DNA of 20,465 nucleotides from Mnemiopsis leidyi (taxonomy: Eukaryota > Ctenophora > Tentaculata > Lobata > Bolinopsidae), in NCBI GenBank assembly GCA_000226015.1, contig JH152656.1, positions 8,990 through 29,454 of the forward strand, given 5' to 3'. Numbering within the stretch: the first letter of the stretch is position 1; each line of letters begins with the position of its first letter. The notes under the pieces are model-generated. The model had not been told where the DNA came from. It worked only from the letters and a program-made list of their open reading frames with translations, and did no database searches. Positions 1-9,759 of the stretch are shown piece after piece. A program made the position numbers and the translations under genes.

Positions 1-10
1 GTTAACTTAG

Positions 11-93
11 CTACACTTCCTGTCCGGCGGGGCAGGTAAACCTCTCTACACTCCCTGTCCGGCGGGGCAGGTAAACCTCACTACACTTTAAAA
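11..93 (+). repeat. 35-bp tandem repeat at left edge
   Basis: Units starting CTACACT at 11 and 46, plus a partial third at 81, share the GC-rich core CCTGTCCGGCGGGGCAGG. The array may extend left of the window. The core is partly palindromic (CCTG..CAGG). Confidence 0.88.
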
Positions 94-1218
94 AAAGTAC
101 TTCAAATTCAAAAATGTGCATTATGCGACATTTCTGTCAGTGTACATTGTTAACCACATTTTTTTCTGTGTGTATGTACAATTTTCGGGACTATAACAGG
201 CCAACTTCGTCCATGCTGATCCGATTAGATCTACAGTGGACAAATACTGCCAGTTATAGTCCTTACTTTTCGATACTTTTCAATAATAACATAATTTTAA
301 AGTTCATAACATCTTTATTTTTAATAATAGTGATGGCTTAACAAGACAATGAACAGAATGCTATGGTTCTTTTGCTGTAAAACCACTTTGCAGCTCTGGA
401 GAATATTTAGAAAGCAGCAAACTCATACAAGTCTAGAGCTGTAAGTGCTGAACTGTGTAATTTATGTGCCTTTATATTTAAGTATTTACATCAATATTGG
501 TGCACTGAGCGTGAGTTTTGTAGTTTTATTTCCACTCAATCAGACTTTTAGTTTCTTGTAAACAGTTCTATGTAAACTCCTGGCCATATAGGTTGACACC
601 GTGCTTTCAGCTATACTATAGTAACTTGTTAGTGATATGAATTGTTCATCCCTACTAAACATGACTTTCAGTTTTCAAATTTTCAGATTGCAGCAAATTG
701 GACTTCCGGAGTTTAGGTTTCTCAAATTAAGTTTAGTAAAGTTATTCATATTTGAATTACTAACTTTTCGTGCATTAGCTACGTTGCATAAATTTTTACT
801 GCTTCCCTTTTGAAGTTCCGGCAACCTTTTTGCTGCTTTTTTGTTCACAATTTTATGATTAGTTTAGTTAACTGTTAAAATCGAAATCATACTTCCCTGC
901 CAAAATTTTCAGGATATCAACTGCATGCATGGATCATGGCTGCAAATAATGTGTTTTCATCATTTTCCAAGTCAATATATCCCTTCTTGGTTGAGTCACG
1001 AGGCAGTTCTGGAAAGTCTCCGGACTCATAGAACTCTTTAATGCTGCACAGCCGGACTTAATACTGTTCTTTCTAAAATTTGATGTGAGCCTTCGATTTG
1101 ATGCGTGCGTGTCAATTATTTTCAGCAATTTCCCGCTATTTCTGGACGATCGCGTATCTGTGATGCGCCGAACGAGTTACCTTGGACTTTTGCACGTACG
1201 GACAATCGCTTGCTCTAC
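94..1218. other. No gene recognised
   Basis: AT-rich sequence with short random frames only. I see no exon with matching splice sites, RNA gene or element. Confidence 0.5.
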
Positions 1219-1488
1219 CATGTACAGAGATGCTGAGACCAAAGTATTAAGCCATTTAGCTTGATTTATTCAGATACCGATAGAGAAAAAAATTACCAAA
1301 ATTGCTATCGAAGGATTTTTTTTCAACTTCAAAGCTCTAGCCAACAGAAGTTTTTTACACTTCACAGCTTCTGCTTTCAAGATAGAGCTTATTCCCTCGA
1401 TAGCAATTTTGGTTATAGCGACGACCAACAGCCTGTAAATTTTGGTAAGGATTGGATGTAAAATGGATTTTTAGCATCTCTGTACATG
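1219..1488. mobile_element. Inverted-repeat MITE, ~270 bp
   Basis: CATGTACAGAGATGCT at 1219 is perfectly inverted as AGCATCTCTGTACATG ending at 1488. An inner pair (ACCAAAATTGCTATCGA near 1297, TCGATAGCAATTTTGGT near 1400) extends the symmetry. If TA is the target, the element is 1225-1482 with TA at 1223-1224 and 1483-1484. No coding frame is supported. Confidence 0.72.
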
Positions 1489-4398
1489 AGATATCATGCA
1501 GGGTGAAAAATTAGACGACATCAACGCCAAATCCAGCATTTCACATTGCGCGCGTACGATTCATGAACACGCTAGTTATATCATCTATTTCGGTAAAACA
1601 GAGAAAACAACCTCCCACAACAAAACAACAACGCTTTAGTGAACCTATTATGTCGCCAGCTCCGGATGACATTGTATGCGCCGTCAGTTTAACTGTACTA
1701 ATACTCTAATACTAATAGCATTCGCTCCTATAAACTGTGCGGCACGCTCAAACAATTACCAAAACTAGGAACTAAGCGAGAGCTCGTGCTCCGGTACAGT
1801 ATACTAGACAATTAGCACAGTCTAACTGGCCGAAGTTGCACTTGTATATCTTTTAAATATGGTCATTGGCAGTACACTTCACGCTCAAGGCAATTTAAAT
1901 TCGAGTTTAAGAAAGGAGCCAAATTTTGATTTTGAAAAAGTAACTTGACATTGATTCAATTGGAAATTCTAACTTATTGAGACGTTAGTCTTATGGCTGA
2001 GTACAAAAGTCTTTAAGGCTGCTTTTTGTGAGCTAATGACTGGTTTTGACATGAAAGGAAACAGTGCAGTAAAAAAGAAATAAGGCTTTTGTAAGTTTAG
2101 AACTTCGGTAAATGTGCATCAAGAAGTGGGTCGTCGACCGAGCGAATTATAACAAAGTTGCCCCAAGAAATTTCGAGTTTAATATGGATAACCTGTTAAT
2201 TACAGTATAATTAAAATAAGTTTCCTACCATCAAACTGCATATTAAAAGCGACTAGTCAGCACTAAACATACAATTGACCTGAGCTGCACAGAAAGTCAA
2301 ATAAGCCATATAATTTCAGTAATTTGACTTTTAGATGCCTGTATTTGCTTGTATTTGCTGCACAATTTCCGTAATGTCAGAAGATGAATAAAGAATATTC
2401 ACGATTCATAAGTTTAGAATGTATTTAATTCGCTAAGAAACCATTACAAATGATATCGAAAATGAAAAGATAAACAGGAACTCATATGCTTTGAGTATTG
2501 TAATTGCCGTTAATTAATAGTTAATGACAATAGATGATCACTTTATCAGCTGCTCAGGAGTTATTAATACGGTTGTCAAGTTGTGTGATACAAAATATAA
2601 ATAAAATGAATAAATATAATATATAAATATAATGAATTCAAATATAAATACACTGCAAATGTAAATATAATAGAAAGTTCATGTTGGCTTGCCATCTTCT
2701 TAACACACTATAATACGACTAACGAAGATGACTGAACTGTTATATTTAAAATGTCTCCCTGAAAATACTTTATCATTTTTACTTTAAATCGTAGGGGATG
2801 AAATAAGACAATTTTATATTTTTTCATTTCATTAATACACAGCAGTTCATTTACTAAAAATCAAACCAAATAAAAAAAGAAAAAGAATTATCGACTCAAT
2901 ATATATCTGGGGCTATAACAAGGCAAACTTCCATTAAGTAAGGCTTGTTTTACAGATAGGTGACACGGAAAAAGTAAATTGGTACATCACCCCTCTAATG
3001 GAGTGACGGCACTTATGCAGCTATATAGTGAAGAGTGACATTTAGCTGTCACTACAAATACCGTCATATGCGCTTTACTGTTTCAAACTATTGTTGACTT
3101 GACGGGATTTTGGTAAAATATCAATAAAAGAGATTGTAAGCTATAAATATTTTTTCTGGCTCTATTCCTGCTTTCCTACAATTCCACTGAAATGACGTTG
3201 TGCTAAAAGGCATTTGTAATTGCTTTTTACCTCTGGGCGAGTTCTGATACAGGTGCTAATAGTGCTATGTAATTGTTTAAGAGGCGTTTGGCCGTGAGAA
3301 GTCTGAATCGTGTTGAATATTACCATGGCAACCACCACGCAATAAGCTTTCACAAAATTCAGCGTTGAACCGATATTATTTCCATCTTTTTCACTATGAC
3401 TTTTCTAAGGCAATGTTTGGTTGGGATTTTGAATTGAATATAATTTTGCTGAACTATAGGTTGCTGTCCAAATAGCTCTCAAAATAACATTTGGCATGCC
3501 ATCGAGCACAAAAGAAAATTTAAGACTATGTTAGGAAACTAAAGCTGTCTCAAAATTACTGCATGTATTATGTATTTTGAATAACTATGTTATGTTATTA
3601 TAAATTTTAACAAAGCACAGAAACAAGAGATACCATACAGATTATACCGGAGAAGTAAAGATACTAGGTGGTCACTGAATATTATCAAAGATATTTCTCT
3701 AAGGAACTCGGTAAATTATTGCAGCTAGTGCTACTTATTAAGTAATTGAAGTAGCGAGCGCCGGCACTGTGCTGCGAGTGTTGTCGTAGCACTGCAGGAT
3801 ATGCATTGAATAACATTAGGATGCAACACTTCAGGATCCAAGCACCTGCAACTGTTGTGTTGGCAAAACTTACATTATCTACAGGAAAGAACATGACAGA
3901 ACGACATTATCAGACTGGAAATGATCATTACTGTAATCGCCTACATTACAGCAGCTTTTGATTATCCGAGAGTACAAGTGAAACACTCAGGAAATAGGAA
4001 TCCACCATAAATGAGCAAATCTATGTGATGGTTGAGGAGCGTGCGAAGCTAATTGTTCAATATATCAACTGGGCGCCACAGCCACAGCCACAGCCAGGCT
4101 AACTGAGCCAAGGAGAGAAATTTAGGGAAGAGCCAAAGAGTGTGATATACCAGCATATCATTTGAATGATAATAAGAGAGGTGAGAGGTCGACCATGTAT
4201 GATGTACCAGCCTGGAAATAAACCTGCTTGAGAGGCCGCGGGGAGGCAAGTACCCAGTCCGAATGTTATTGTTCATAATAACTGGTGCTTGTACTCAGTA
4301 CTGTCTACCTGGATCAAATATAAGTCAACTAGCTAGGCAGTGTGAAAGTAAACAGTATTAAATCAATAAATCAGCATTTGCAAAGTAGAAGTACCTGA
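1489..4398. other. Long gene-free stretch
   Basis: About 2.9 kb of AT-rich DNA. It includes a degenerate AAATATAA tract (about 2590-2670) and a short hexamer run CCACAG x3-4 at 4077-4096. Frames are short and random, and I could assemble no exon pair. Confidence 0.5.
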
Positions 4399-4554
4399 TT
4401 ACATGAGATGCCTTCCTCCCAGGTTGGGATCAATGCGTGCAAAGTAAAAAATTGAATCGATAAACCGTCGAAGAGGAGTGCAACCACCAGAAGCAACCAG
4501 GTCACAAAAGAATGCCTGGCGAATGCGGACCTCAAGGCCAATGCCCAATACTAA
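4399..4554 (-). other. Possible minus-strand coding patch
   Basis: On the minus strand a frame ends with TAA at 4399-4401. Upstream it reads GLEVRIRQAFFCDLVASGG and then RRFIDSIFYFARIDPNLGG. This is unusually protein-like for the region and more GC-rich than its flanks. There is no start Met, and the family is unknown. It could be a terminal exon or a transposon fragment. Confidence 0.2.
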
Positions 4555-5822
4555 TATATATATTCTATATAGGTACTTTACATTGATATGTCATACACAA
4601 GGGCACACTCATGGACCATTGAGGCCCTGTTAATTCTCGTTGCTATTGTAATGGTGAGAGCCGAGCAAGGTGAATAGAAACAATCCCTCTTTAAGTCTAT
4701 ATTATAATCATGATATTATGATATCATAGTACACACGTGACAGGAAACATTATGAACATAGGCTTGATAAAACTTACGACCTGGCTAATAATTACAAAGA
4801 AAGTTGTGATCATATGATTCTGAGATATGAATAACTTACCATGTATAAGCAAATAACAATAATTGGTATGGAACAGTATACTTTTTAGTAGTGGTATCGC
4901 CATTTTAAATGGCGAAAAACCTCATTATGACGTCTTATCAAGTCTAACATCAAGTTTTATAAACGTGTACTTGAACGCAAAGAGCAACTGTGTATTGCAC
5001 AACAACAGAATGCTGCAGCAATGTCCAGATCATAGGCCAGGTGGACTTTAACTACAACTCGAAACATTGTTCTCCAAGTAGGGAAGCAGCAGAGTAGCAG
5101 CCAGTCAGCTCCATTTGAATATACCCACAGAGAATGAGATGTAGACCTGCTCGTGCAGTTCACTAGGCAATTCAGTTGATTTAGGCCGGACTGTGCTATA
5201 TACTGGTATGGGTATATTGAATATGGAGGCTTCGTGTACTTACTTTGTGTTTAAGAATGGCGGGATATACAAAAATCAGTTAACACACCACCTTATATAT
5301 TAATGACACTGACGTTATATCGGACATTTCAACCGGCCGTAAAGCAGGACAAACAGATTTGCCTTATCCACGATTCTATCAAATCCCTACGCGGGCCATA
5401 CCAGCCAAGGTTTCTAGTAGTTTAGTATAATCATATGTTGCCGAGCCAGGTTATTTTAGTAGTAATGAAATTAGGTAGTATTGTAACGACAACGTAACCA
5501 CCCGCAAAGTGTCACGGCCTGGCCTCTCCAGTGCAATCAGGGGATTACTTCAAGTTTCTTGACAGCAATGAAGCAAATAGAAGTCTCTTCTCAGCAATTT
5601 ACGAGATTAAATACTAATTGCGATGTCGCTAATTCGAAAGTAGAATTACTAGAGATGATGCCCATCATATAGCATTATAGCAATATCATATCACGAATTG
5701 TGCACAATTATAGCTGAATCTACTAAGTTTACGCATCTGTGTGATTCAGTGATTGGACCATGATAAAATATATGTTAGTCTCCAAGAAGACCATGGCACA
5801 ACAGTTATGCATTTTGTCCTAT
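4555..5822. other. No gene recognised
   Basis: AT-rich sequence with a TATATAT run at 4553-4563 and a small ATGATATTATGATATCAT palindromic patch near 4709. There is no supported exon or RNA. Confidence 0.5.
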
Positions 5823-5964
5823 TATAAACCTGGATAACTAAAACTATATAAACCTGGATAACTGAAACTGTATAAACCTGGATAACTAAAACTGTATAAA
5901 CCTGGATAACTAAACTATATAAACCTGGATAACTAAAACAATATAAACCTGGATTACTAATCAC
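5823..5964 (+). repeat. 24-bp tandem array, six copies
   Basis: The unit TATAAACCTGGATAACTAAA plus four bases starts at 5823, 5847, 5871, 5895, 5918 and 5942. One unit is 23 bp. Copies differ by one or two bases. The array opens a chance minus-strand frame (repeating VIQVYTV), which is not a gene. Confidence 0.93.
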
Positions 5965-6032
5965 TAATGTTATCCTTTCCCTATGTTTCCTATACGACAT
6001 ACGTACGAATACCTCCACCTTTACCAATTCAG

Positions 6033-6200
6033 AAGATATGGCAGAAAGAAGACGAGTGGGGATTCACCAGCGACAGACCTTCACTCCTGCATGCAAAACT
6101 CTTATTCTACGCGAAGACGGACATTCGCCTGGAGTCCAGCCACTGCCACGAACCTAAAGCTGGAAAACATGAAGCGCTACAACCAAGGCGAGAACTTTAA
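6033..6200 (+). other. Coding-like patch, possible exon
   Basis: After a good acceptor (TTTACCAATTCAG, ending 6032) a GC-richer stretch reads KIWQKEDEWGFTSDRPSLLH and continues to TAA at 6198. A second frame stays open to 6318 (containing NLKLENMKRYNQGENF), and a third has ATG at 6038. Three open frames make the choice unclear. I recognise no family. It could be an exon of an unlisted gene or a repeat remnant. Confidence 0.25.
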
Positions 6201-6870
6201 AGGGGAAAGATATGTATCATGTCACCCTCAAGACTTGGGCGAGATGTCTAACCGGATTTTTGTAAATCTAGTCATAAGCGCAATCATTTCTCCTCATCCC
6301 TGGTTGAAGGTCAGGTGATCCTAGGGAGAATTTGGGCGAGTCGTCCAATTCCCGCTGTTCAGTGTTCCACCTTGTGTTGGTCTTCTTAGATATAGCCACA
6401 GCAAAAATGATACTAATGGTATTTATTTCTAAATTAATGTTTATGATACTACTACAAGTCCATGGCCAACTGTACAACGTAGTACTGTGAGTTAAACAGC
6501 GGTTTCAAGCACTGAAAATTTCTTGACATGGAGGGGTGGGGGGGGGGGGTTAACCATACATAGTTATAACCTGCAACTTATAATTAGGTGTCTTTCTTAG
6601 AATCTCTGAGTTTTGAGATCTCTGAGTTTTGGGATCAATAAGAGTTAGCGGGCCCAACTTGGTGCATAGGCAACCTGCATTAATTCTAAAGCGAACAATT
6701 AGGCTCAGTGCTATATTCTTATGCTAATGAAATGAAAAGAATACCAGAGTGCCTGCTATAAGGGACCATATTAGTGTGAACCCTACTATAAGCAGCTATT
6801 ATATCCAGCCATTACCCCAACAAGCAAAACACCGGCTCCCTGATTAGGCTCCAGCTCACAAGCATGACAG
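6201..6870. other. No gene recognised
   Basis: It contains a run of 12 G at 6538-6549 and a 16-bp tandem (ATCTCTGAGTTTTG, near 6601-6635, two copies). Otherwise it is AT-rich without supported features. Confidence 0.5.
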
Positions 6871-7038
6871 TCTACACGTTTCATCATGGTTTTTGAACCA
6901 CATCCCTTCTTTGTTTCAAACATGGCGCTCTACACGCATCATCATGGTTTTTGAACCACATCCCTTCTTTGTTTCGAACATGGCGCTCTACACGCATCAT
7001 CATGATCATTGAAACACATCCCTTCTTTGTTTCGAACA
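6871..7038 (+). repeat. 58-bp tandem repeat, three copies
   Basis: Units start TCTACACG at 6871, 6929 and 6987. Each contains ACATCCCTTCTTTGTTTC and CATCATG. The third has diverged in the middle. It opens a minus-strand frame only by virtue of the repeat. Confidence 0.9.
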
Positions 7039-7342
7039 CGCGAGGAACGTGAGCCAATGTGGGGGACCAAGTCGATGCTTGCGACACGATTAATTTCCCC
7101 GTCCTCGCGGCAGTAGTCGGTGTATCATAGGTGAGTCGTATAGTAAAAAGAACCAATCATAGTGGGTATTGAACACCTCGTGATACCCTTTGATCATGAA
7201 CAAGGTGAGTAGGTCAATTCAGGTGTGACATTTCTATAGCATGTTATACTTGTTATCTGACTTTCAACCACGTCGGGTTTCGTTATGATCGTACATTTTT
7301 TATTTGATGTCATTTACATTTACATCATATAACAACGATAGA

Positions 7343-7436
7343 TTTTTGGCAGGGTCACAAATTTGACTACTGAGAAGCTAGAATTGAGTTCTTTCTAGCT
7401 CCTGATTGGTTAACATTTGTGACCCCACCCCAAAAT
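7343..7436. mobile_element. Short palindromic element, copy A
   Basis: The left arm contains GGGTCACAAAT and AGCTAGAA. The right arm, read on the other strand, contains GGGTCACAAAT, AACCAATCAGGAG and AGCTAGAA. The arms together span nearly the whole 94 bp. A diverged copy lies at 14589-14680. It sits just upstream of the Tctex1 gene. Confidence 0.65.
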
Positions 7437-7535
7437 ACCGTCTTCTTTCCTTTCTTAATTGCTACCAGCCATGAAATTTTTACGTCGTTAACCCACAGTC
7501 AATAGCTACCCCACAGTCAACTACCAAGCCTCAGG

Positions 7536-7763
7536 ATGCAAGGCGAGACCCGACACCCACAACGAGACCCTCTCCAGCTTGACAGCGCTACTCAGGCTCA
7601 ACACGAAACCACACAATTCTCACGTGACGTCACTCAACTCTCACGTGACGCCACTCAAATAAACTCGTTGAAACAGAAGTCGGTTCAGATAAGTAACCGG
7701 AGAATGTCGACTTCTACATATCAGGGTTCTACCACGTCCGAGGATACTCATGTTCAATCCCAG
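7536..7763 (+). CDS. Tctex1 gene, exon 1 (N-terminal extension)
   Basis: This exon gives 76 codons from ATG to a CAG|GTACTA donor and ends in phase 0. That matches exon 2, which starts after TTTCAG with Leu-Ala-Tyr-Glu-Asn-Thr-Tyr. The product is hydrophilic, rich in Gln, Ser, Thr and Arg, with a short internal duplication (TQFSRDV / TQLSRDA). Such extensions before the Tctex1 fold are usually poorly conserved. The exon could instead begin at an acceptor just upstream (..CCACAG, 7511-7516 area) with extra 5' non-coding exons, so the start is less certain than the rest of the gene. Confidence 0.72.
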
Positions 7764-9108
7764 GTACTAAACGTCAAATAAACGAACAAGGTTTCGCACC
7801 TTCTATACCTTAACACACTAAGCCAGTCCCAGCACGGCAGCTCAGACACCTGAATATGCTAATATACGTCCTCGATACGTTAGTAGTGCATTGAAACCTG
7901 AAAAGTCTATACCTTAATATAGCATATTAATTGTAGGCTGGGCTGGTTCCGGTGTTGATATCAGAGCATCGTCTCGTTTGTGTTCCCATTTCTATTTATT
8001 GCGTAATGCAAAAACTGCGACCTATGAATATAATACTGAAATGCATGAAGACTCTAATTCCTAAGTAAAATTATACTTTCAGTTGGCATATGAAAACACA
8101 TATCAATTGGAGCCCTATCTTCATCAGCAATTCTCAGTGAAGCGAATACAGGACATCATCAAAGCAATCTTTATCCAGAAACTCGAAAATATTAAGTGAG
8201 CAAGGGTTAGCAAAAGAGCCAGAATAGTGGAGTAGTCAATAGTTTTAGGTTTCACTAGTTTATTAGTTAAAATAGCTTATTAGAGCCGAAACTAAACATC
8301 CTAACACAAACGAATATACCACAATTTCTTAGTGAAACGAGTGATACGCACAACTTTAAATAAACTGATCATGCTGATCACAATATACATCACAAGGAGG
8401 TGATTCCATTCTAGAAATTAAATTTGTGATACCAACACATCCGATATGATTTAAGTTTTAACCCTTGTAATTTCATTATAGATACACGTCCGAAAGTTTT
8501 CGACTGCTGTCAATTCAGCTGAGCGAGCAAATCAAGACGCAGGTGAAGCAAGAACTGTCGTTCAATAACAGGTCAGAGTGACTTTGGTCATTTATCGCTT
8601 ATTTTCGTCCGTCCTGCATTTCATATCAAAAACTAAGAATTTGAATAAATGCAGGCTTCTCTGAATTACGTCAGCAAAGCGTTGATATTTAGGCTAGCGC
8701 ATAGTATGACTGTGCGACTCAATTCTTTGCTCTGTACTTACTACAGCCATTCGATTCAAATCGTCAAGGGTCTATATTTCTGTTTCCCAGAACGTGTAAT
8801 CCTAGATTATTCTGGCATATACCAAACACTAGCCAATGTTGTGTTGTCCCCAGGCACAAAATAGTTGTGCAGATGGTAACAATGTTATGTTGTCCCCAGG
8901 TACAAAATAGTTGTGAACGTAACCATGTTGTGTTGTCCCCAGGTACAAAATAGTTGTGATGGTTACCATGGCACCCAGACAGTCCCAAGCAATCCAGATC
9001 GCTTCCCGGTGTATGTGGTACACTCCTACTGACAAGTTTGCATCCTGGGAGTTTACCGCTGATACATTCTTTGCAGTGGGTGTGGTCTTTGGACTGTATT
9101 ACGAGTAG
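7536..9108 (+). CDS. Tctex1-domain dynein light chain (DYNLT5/TCTEX1D-like), 4 exons, 198 aa
   Basis: Exons are 7536-7763, 8083-8195, 8482-8571 and 8943-9108. Their phases (0, 2, 2) agree and sum to 199 codons with the stop. Residues 1-76 form a polar, Gln/Ser/Thr-rich N-terminal extension. The Tctex1 fold starts at YENTYQLEP (79-87), followed by FSVKRIQDIIKAIF, the helix YTSESFRLLSIQLSEQIK, the strand YKIVVMVTM (145-153), then IASRCMW (163-169) and the end FFAVGVVFGLYYE (186-198). The 23 residues from YK to SRC match the family spacing exactly. Family knowledge: Tctex1 proteins dimerise and act as light chains or adaptors of cytoplasmic, intraflagellar or axonemal dyneins. The N-terminal extension points to the DYNLT5/DYNLT4 subgroup rather than short DYNLT1, but this is inference. 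The ATG at 7536 is the first Met after an in-frame stop at 7503. The acceptor of exon 4 lies in a tandem repeat with two decoy acceptors. Confidence 0.9.
7764..8082 (+). other. Tctex1 intron 1
   Basis: This is a 319-bp phase-0 intron with GTACTA donor and ACTTTCAG acceptor. It is AT-rich, and I see no gene or element inside it. Confidence 0.7.
8834..8968 (+). repeat. Tandem triplication (43-46 bp) of intron 3 end and exon 4 start: three splice acceptors
   Basis: Three near-identical units each contain TGTTGTCCCCAG|G followed by (C/T)ACAAAATAGTTGTG. The AG acceptors end at 8853, 8899 and 8942. Each unit therefore carries a polypyrimidine/AG acceptor plus the first codons of exon 4. In phase they read HKIVVQMVTM, YKIVVNVTM and YKIVVMVTM. 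Only the third copy is in frame with the rest of the domain. Using copy 1 leads to a TAG in copy 3, and using copy 2 leads to a TGA near 9030. Confidence 0.88.
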
Positions 9109-9759
9109 TTCTGATTCAGCGAATTTTATATGGATCTTTCAAATTCTAATAACAAATCGTTCCATTTTGGGAGTAACGATTGTAAACTTACAAACAACAA
9201 AATGGTACCAAAATTTTGATATTTCAATTTTCAACATCAGAGTTTTCTTCACAAAAAGATTTATTGCATTTTTTATAATTGAATGTTATATGATAAAAAT
9301 GGTTAGATTATATAATTATAATTTGTATTCAAGCCTTTTCAATATTATCAAATTTGACATGGAGACCCGTCATTTCTTGACTGATTTGATTTCGAAAGTA
9401 ATTTGTAGAAGTAAAGTATTTCTTCCGTAACTTTGGAAGATATTTGGTTACGAGAATTTGAAATTTGTCAACAATTGTCATTCATCTTACCCACTCAATC
9501 ACAATTTTGTCAACCAGGGAGGATCGTGAAATCATCAGCAGAACCTGATTTGTCTTACTTGTCAAATCATCATTTGAATAATGAAGTTGTTTAGAAGGAA
9601 ATCGTGGAACTGGTTAAGGAATTTCACTTCCACAACCATCGTGTCTTTAACAAACGATTAGACCATTTAAATTTTCGCCACCGTTATTTCTTGGACGACC
9701 TCATTAGTTTGGAATCCTTTGCCAGTTCATCAGCGCCGCCATGTTACGAGTAGTTCTGA
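9099..9759 (+). repeat. 17-bp direct repeat joining the Tctex1 stop and the PAP2-like start
   Basis: The 17-mer TTACGAGTAGTTCTGAT lies at 9099-9115, over the last codons and TAG stop of the Tctex1 gene. It occurs again at 9743-9759, inside the first codons of the PAP2-like gene. The two copies are 644 bp apart and are read in different frames. The interval is AT-rich, and I found no terminal repeats in it. Confidence 0.85.
9109..9740. other. Intergenic stretch between Tctex1 and PAP2-like genes
   Basis: These 632 bp between the Tctex1 stop and the next ATG are AT-rich. They must hold the 3' UTR of the first gene and the promoter/5' UTR of the second. I see no clean AATAAA. A possible acceptor (TTTGCCAG, ending 9725) precedes the ATG, so a 5' non-coding exon or trans-splice site is possible but unproven. 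Confidence 0.5.

Noticed and set aside
3162..3353. Minus-strand frame with a secretion-like N-terminus (KAYCVVVAMVIFNTI)
   Set aside because: The apparent start is GTG, not ATG, in a eukaryotic context. The first real Met leaves a weak leader. A donor-like GTAAAA exists, but no following exon was found.
5746..6027. Minus-strand frame with repeating VIQVYTV
   Set aside because: It is created by the 24-bp tandem array.
6884..7156. Minus-strand frame across the 58-bp repeat
   Set aside because: Repeat-driven openness with no independent coding evidence.
8943..9108. Reading the SRCMW..GLYYE segment as a PAP2/glucose-6-phosphatase tail
   Set aside because: Superficial likeness only. The preceding exons and exact spacing identify it as the end of a Tctex1 domain.
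9038..9430. 130-codon + strand frame
   Set aside because: It begins inside the last Tctex1 exon in another frame and runs into AT-rich DNA with no domain. It is a shadow.
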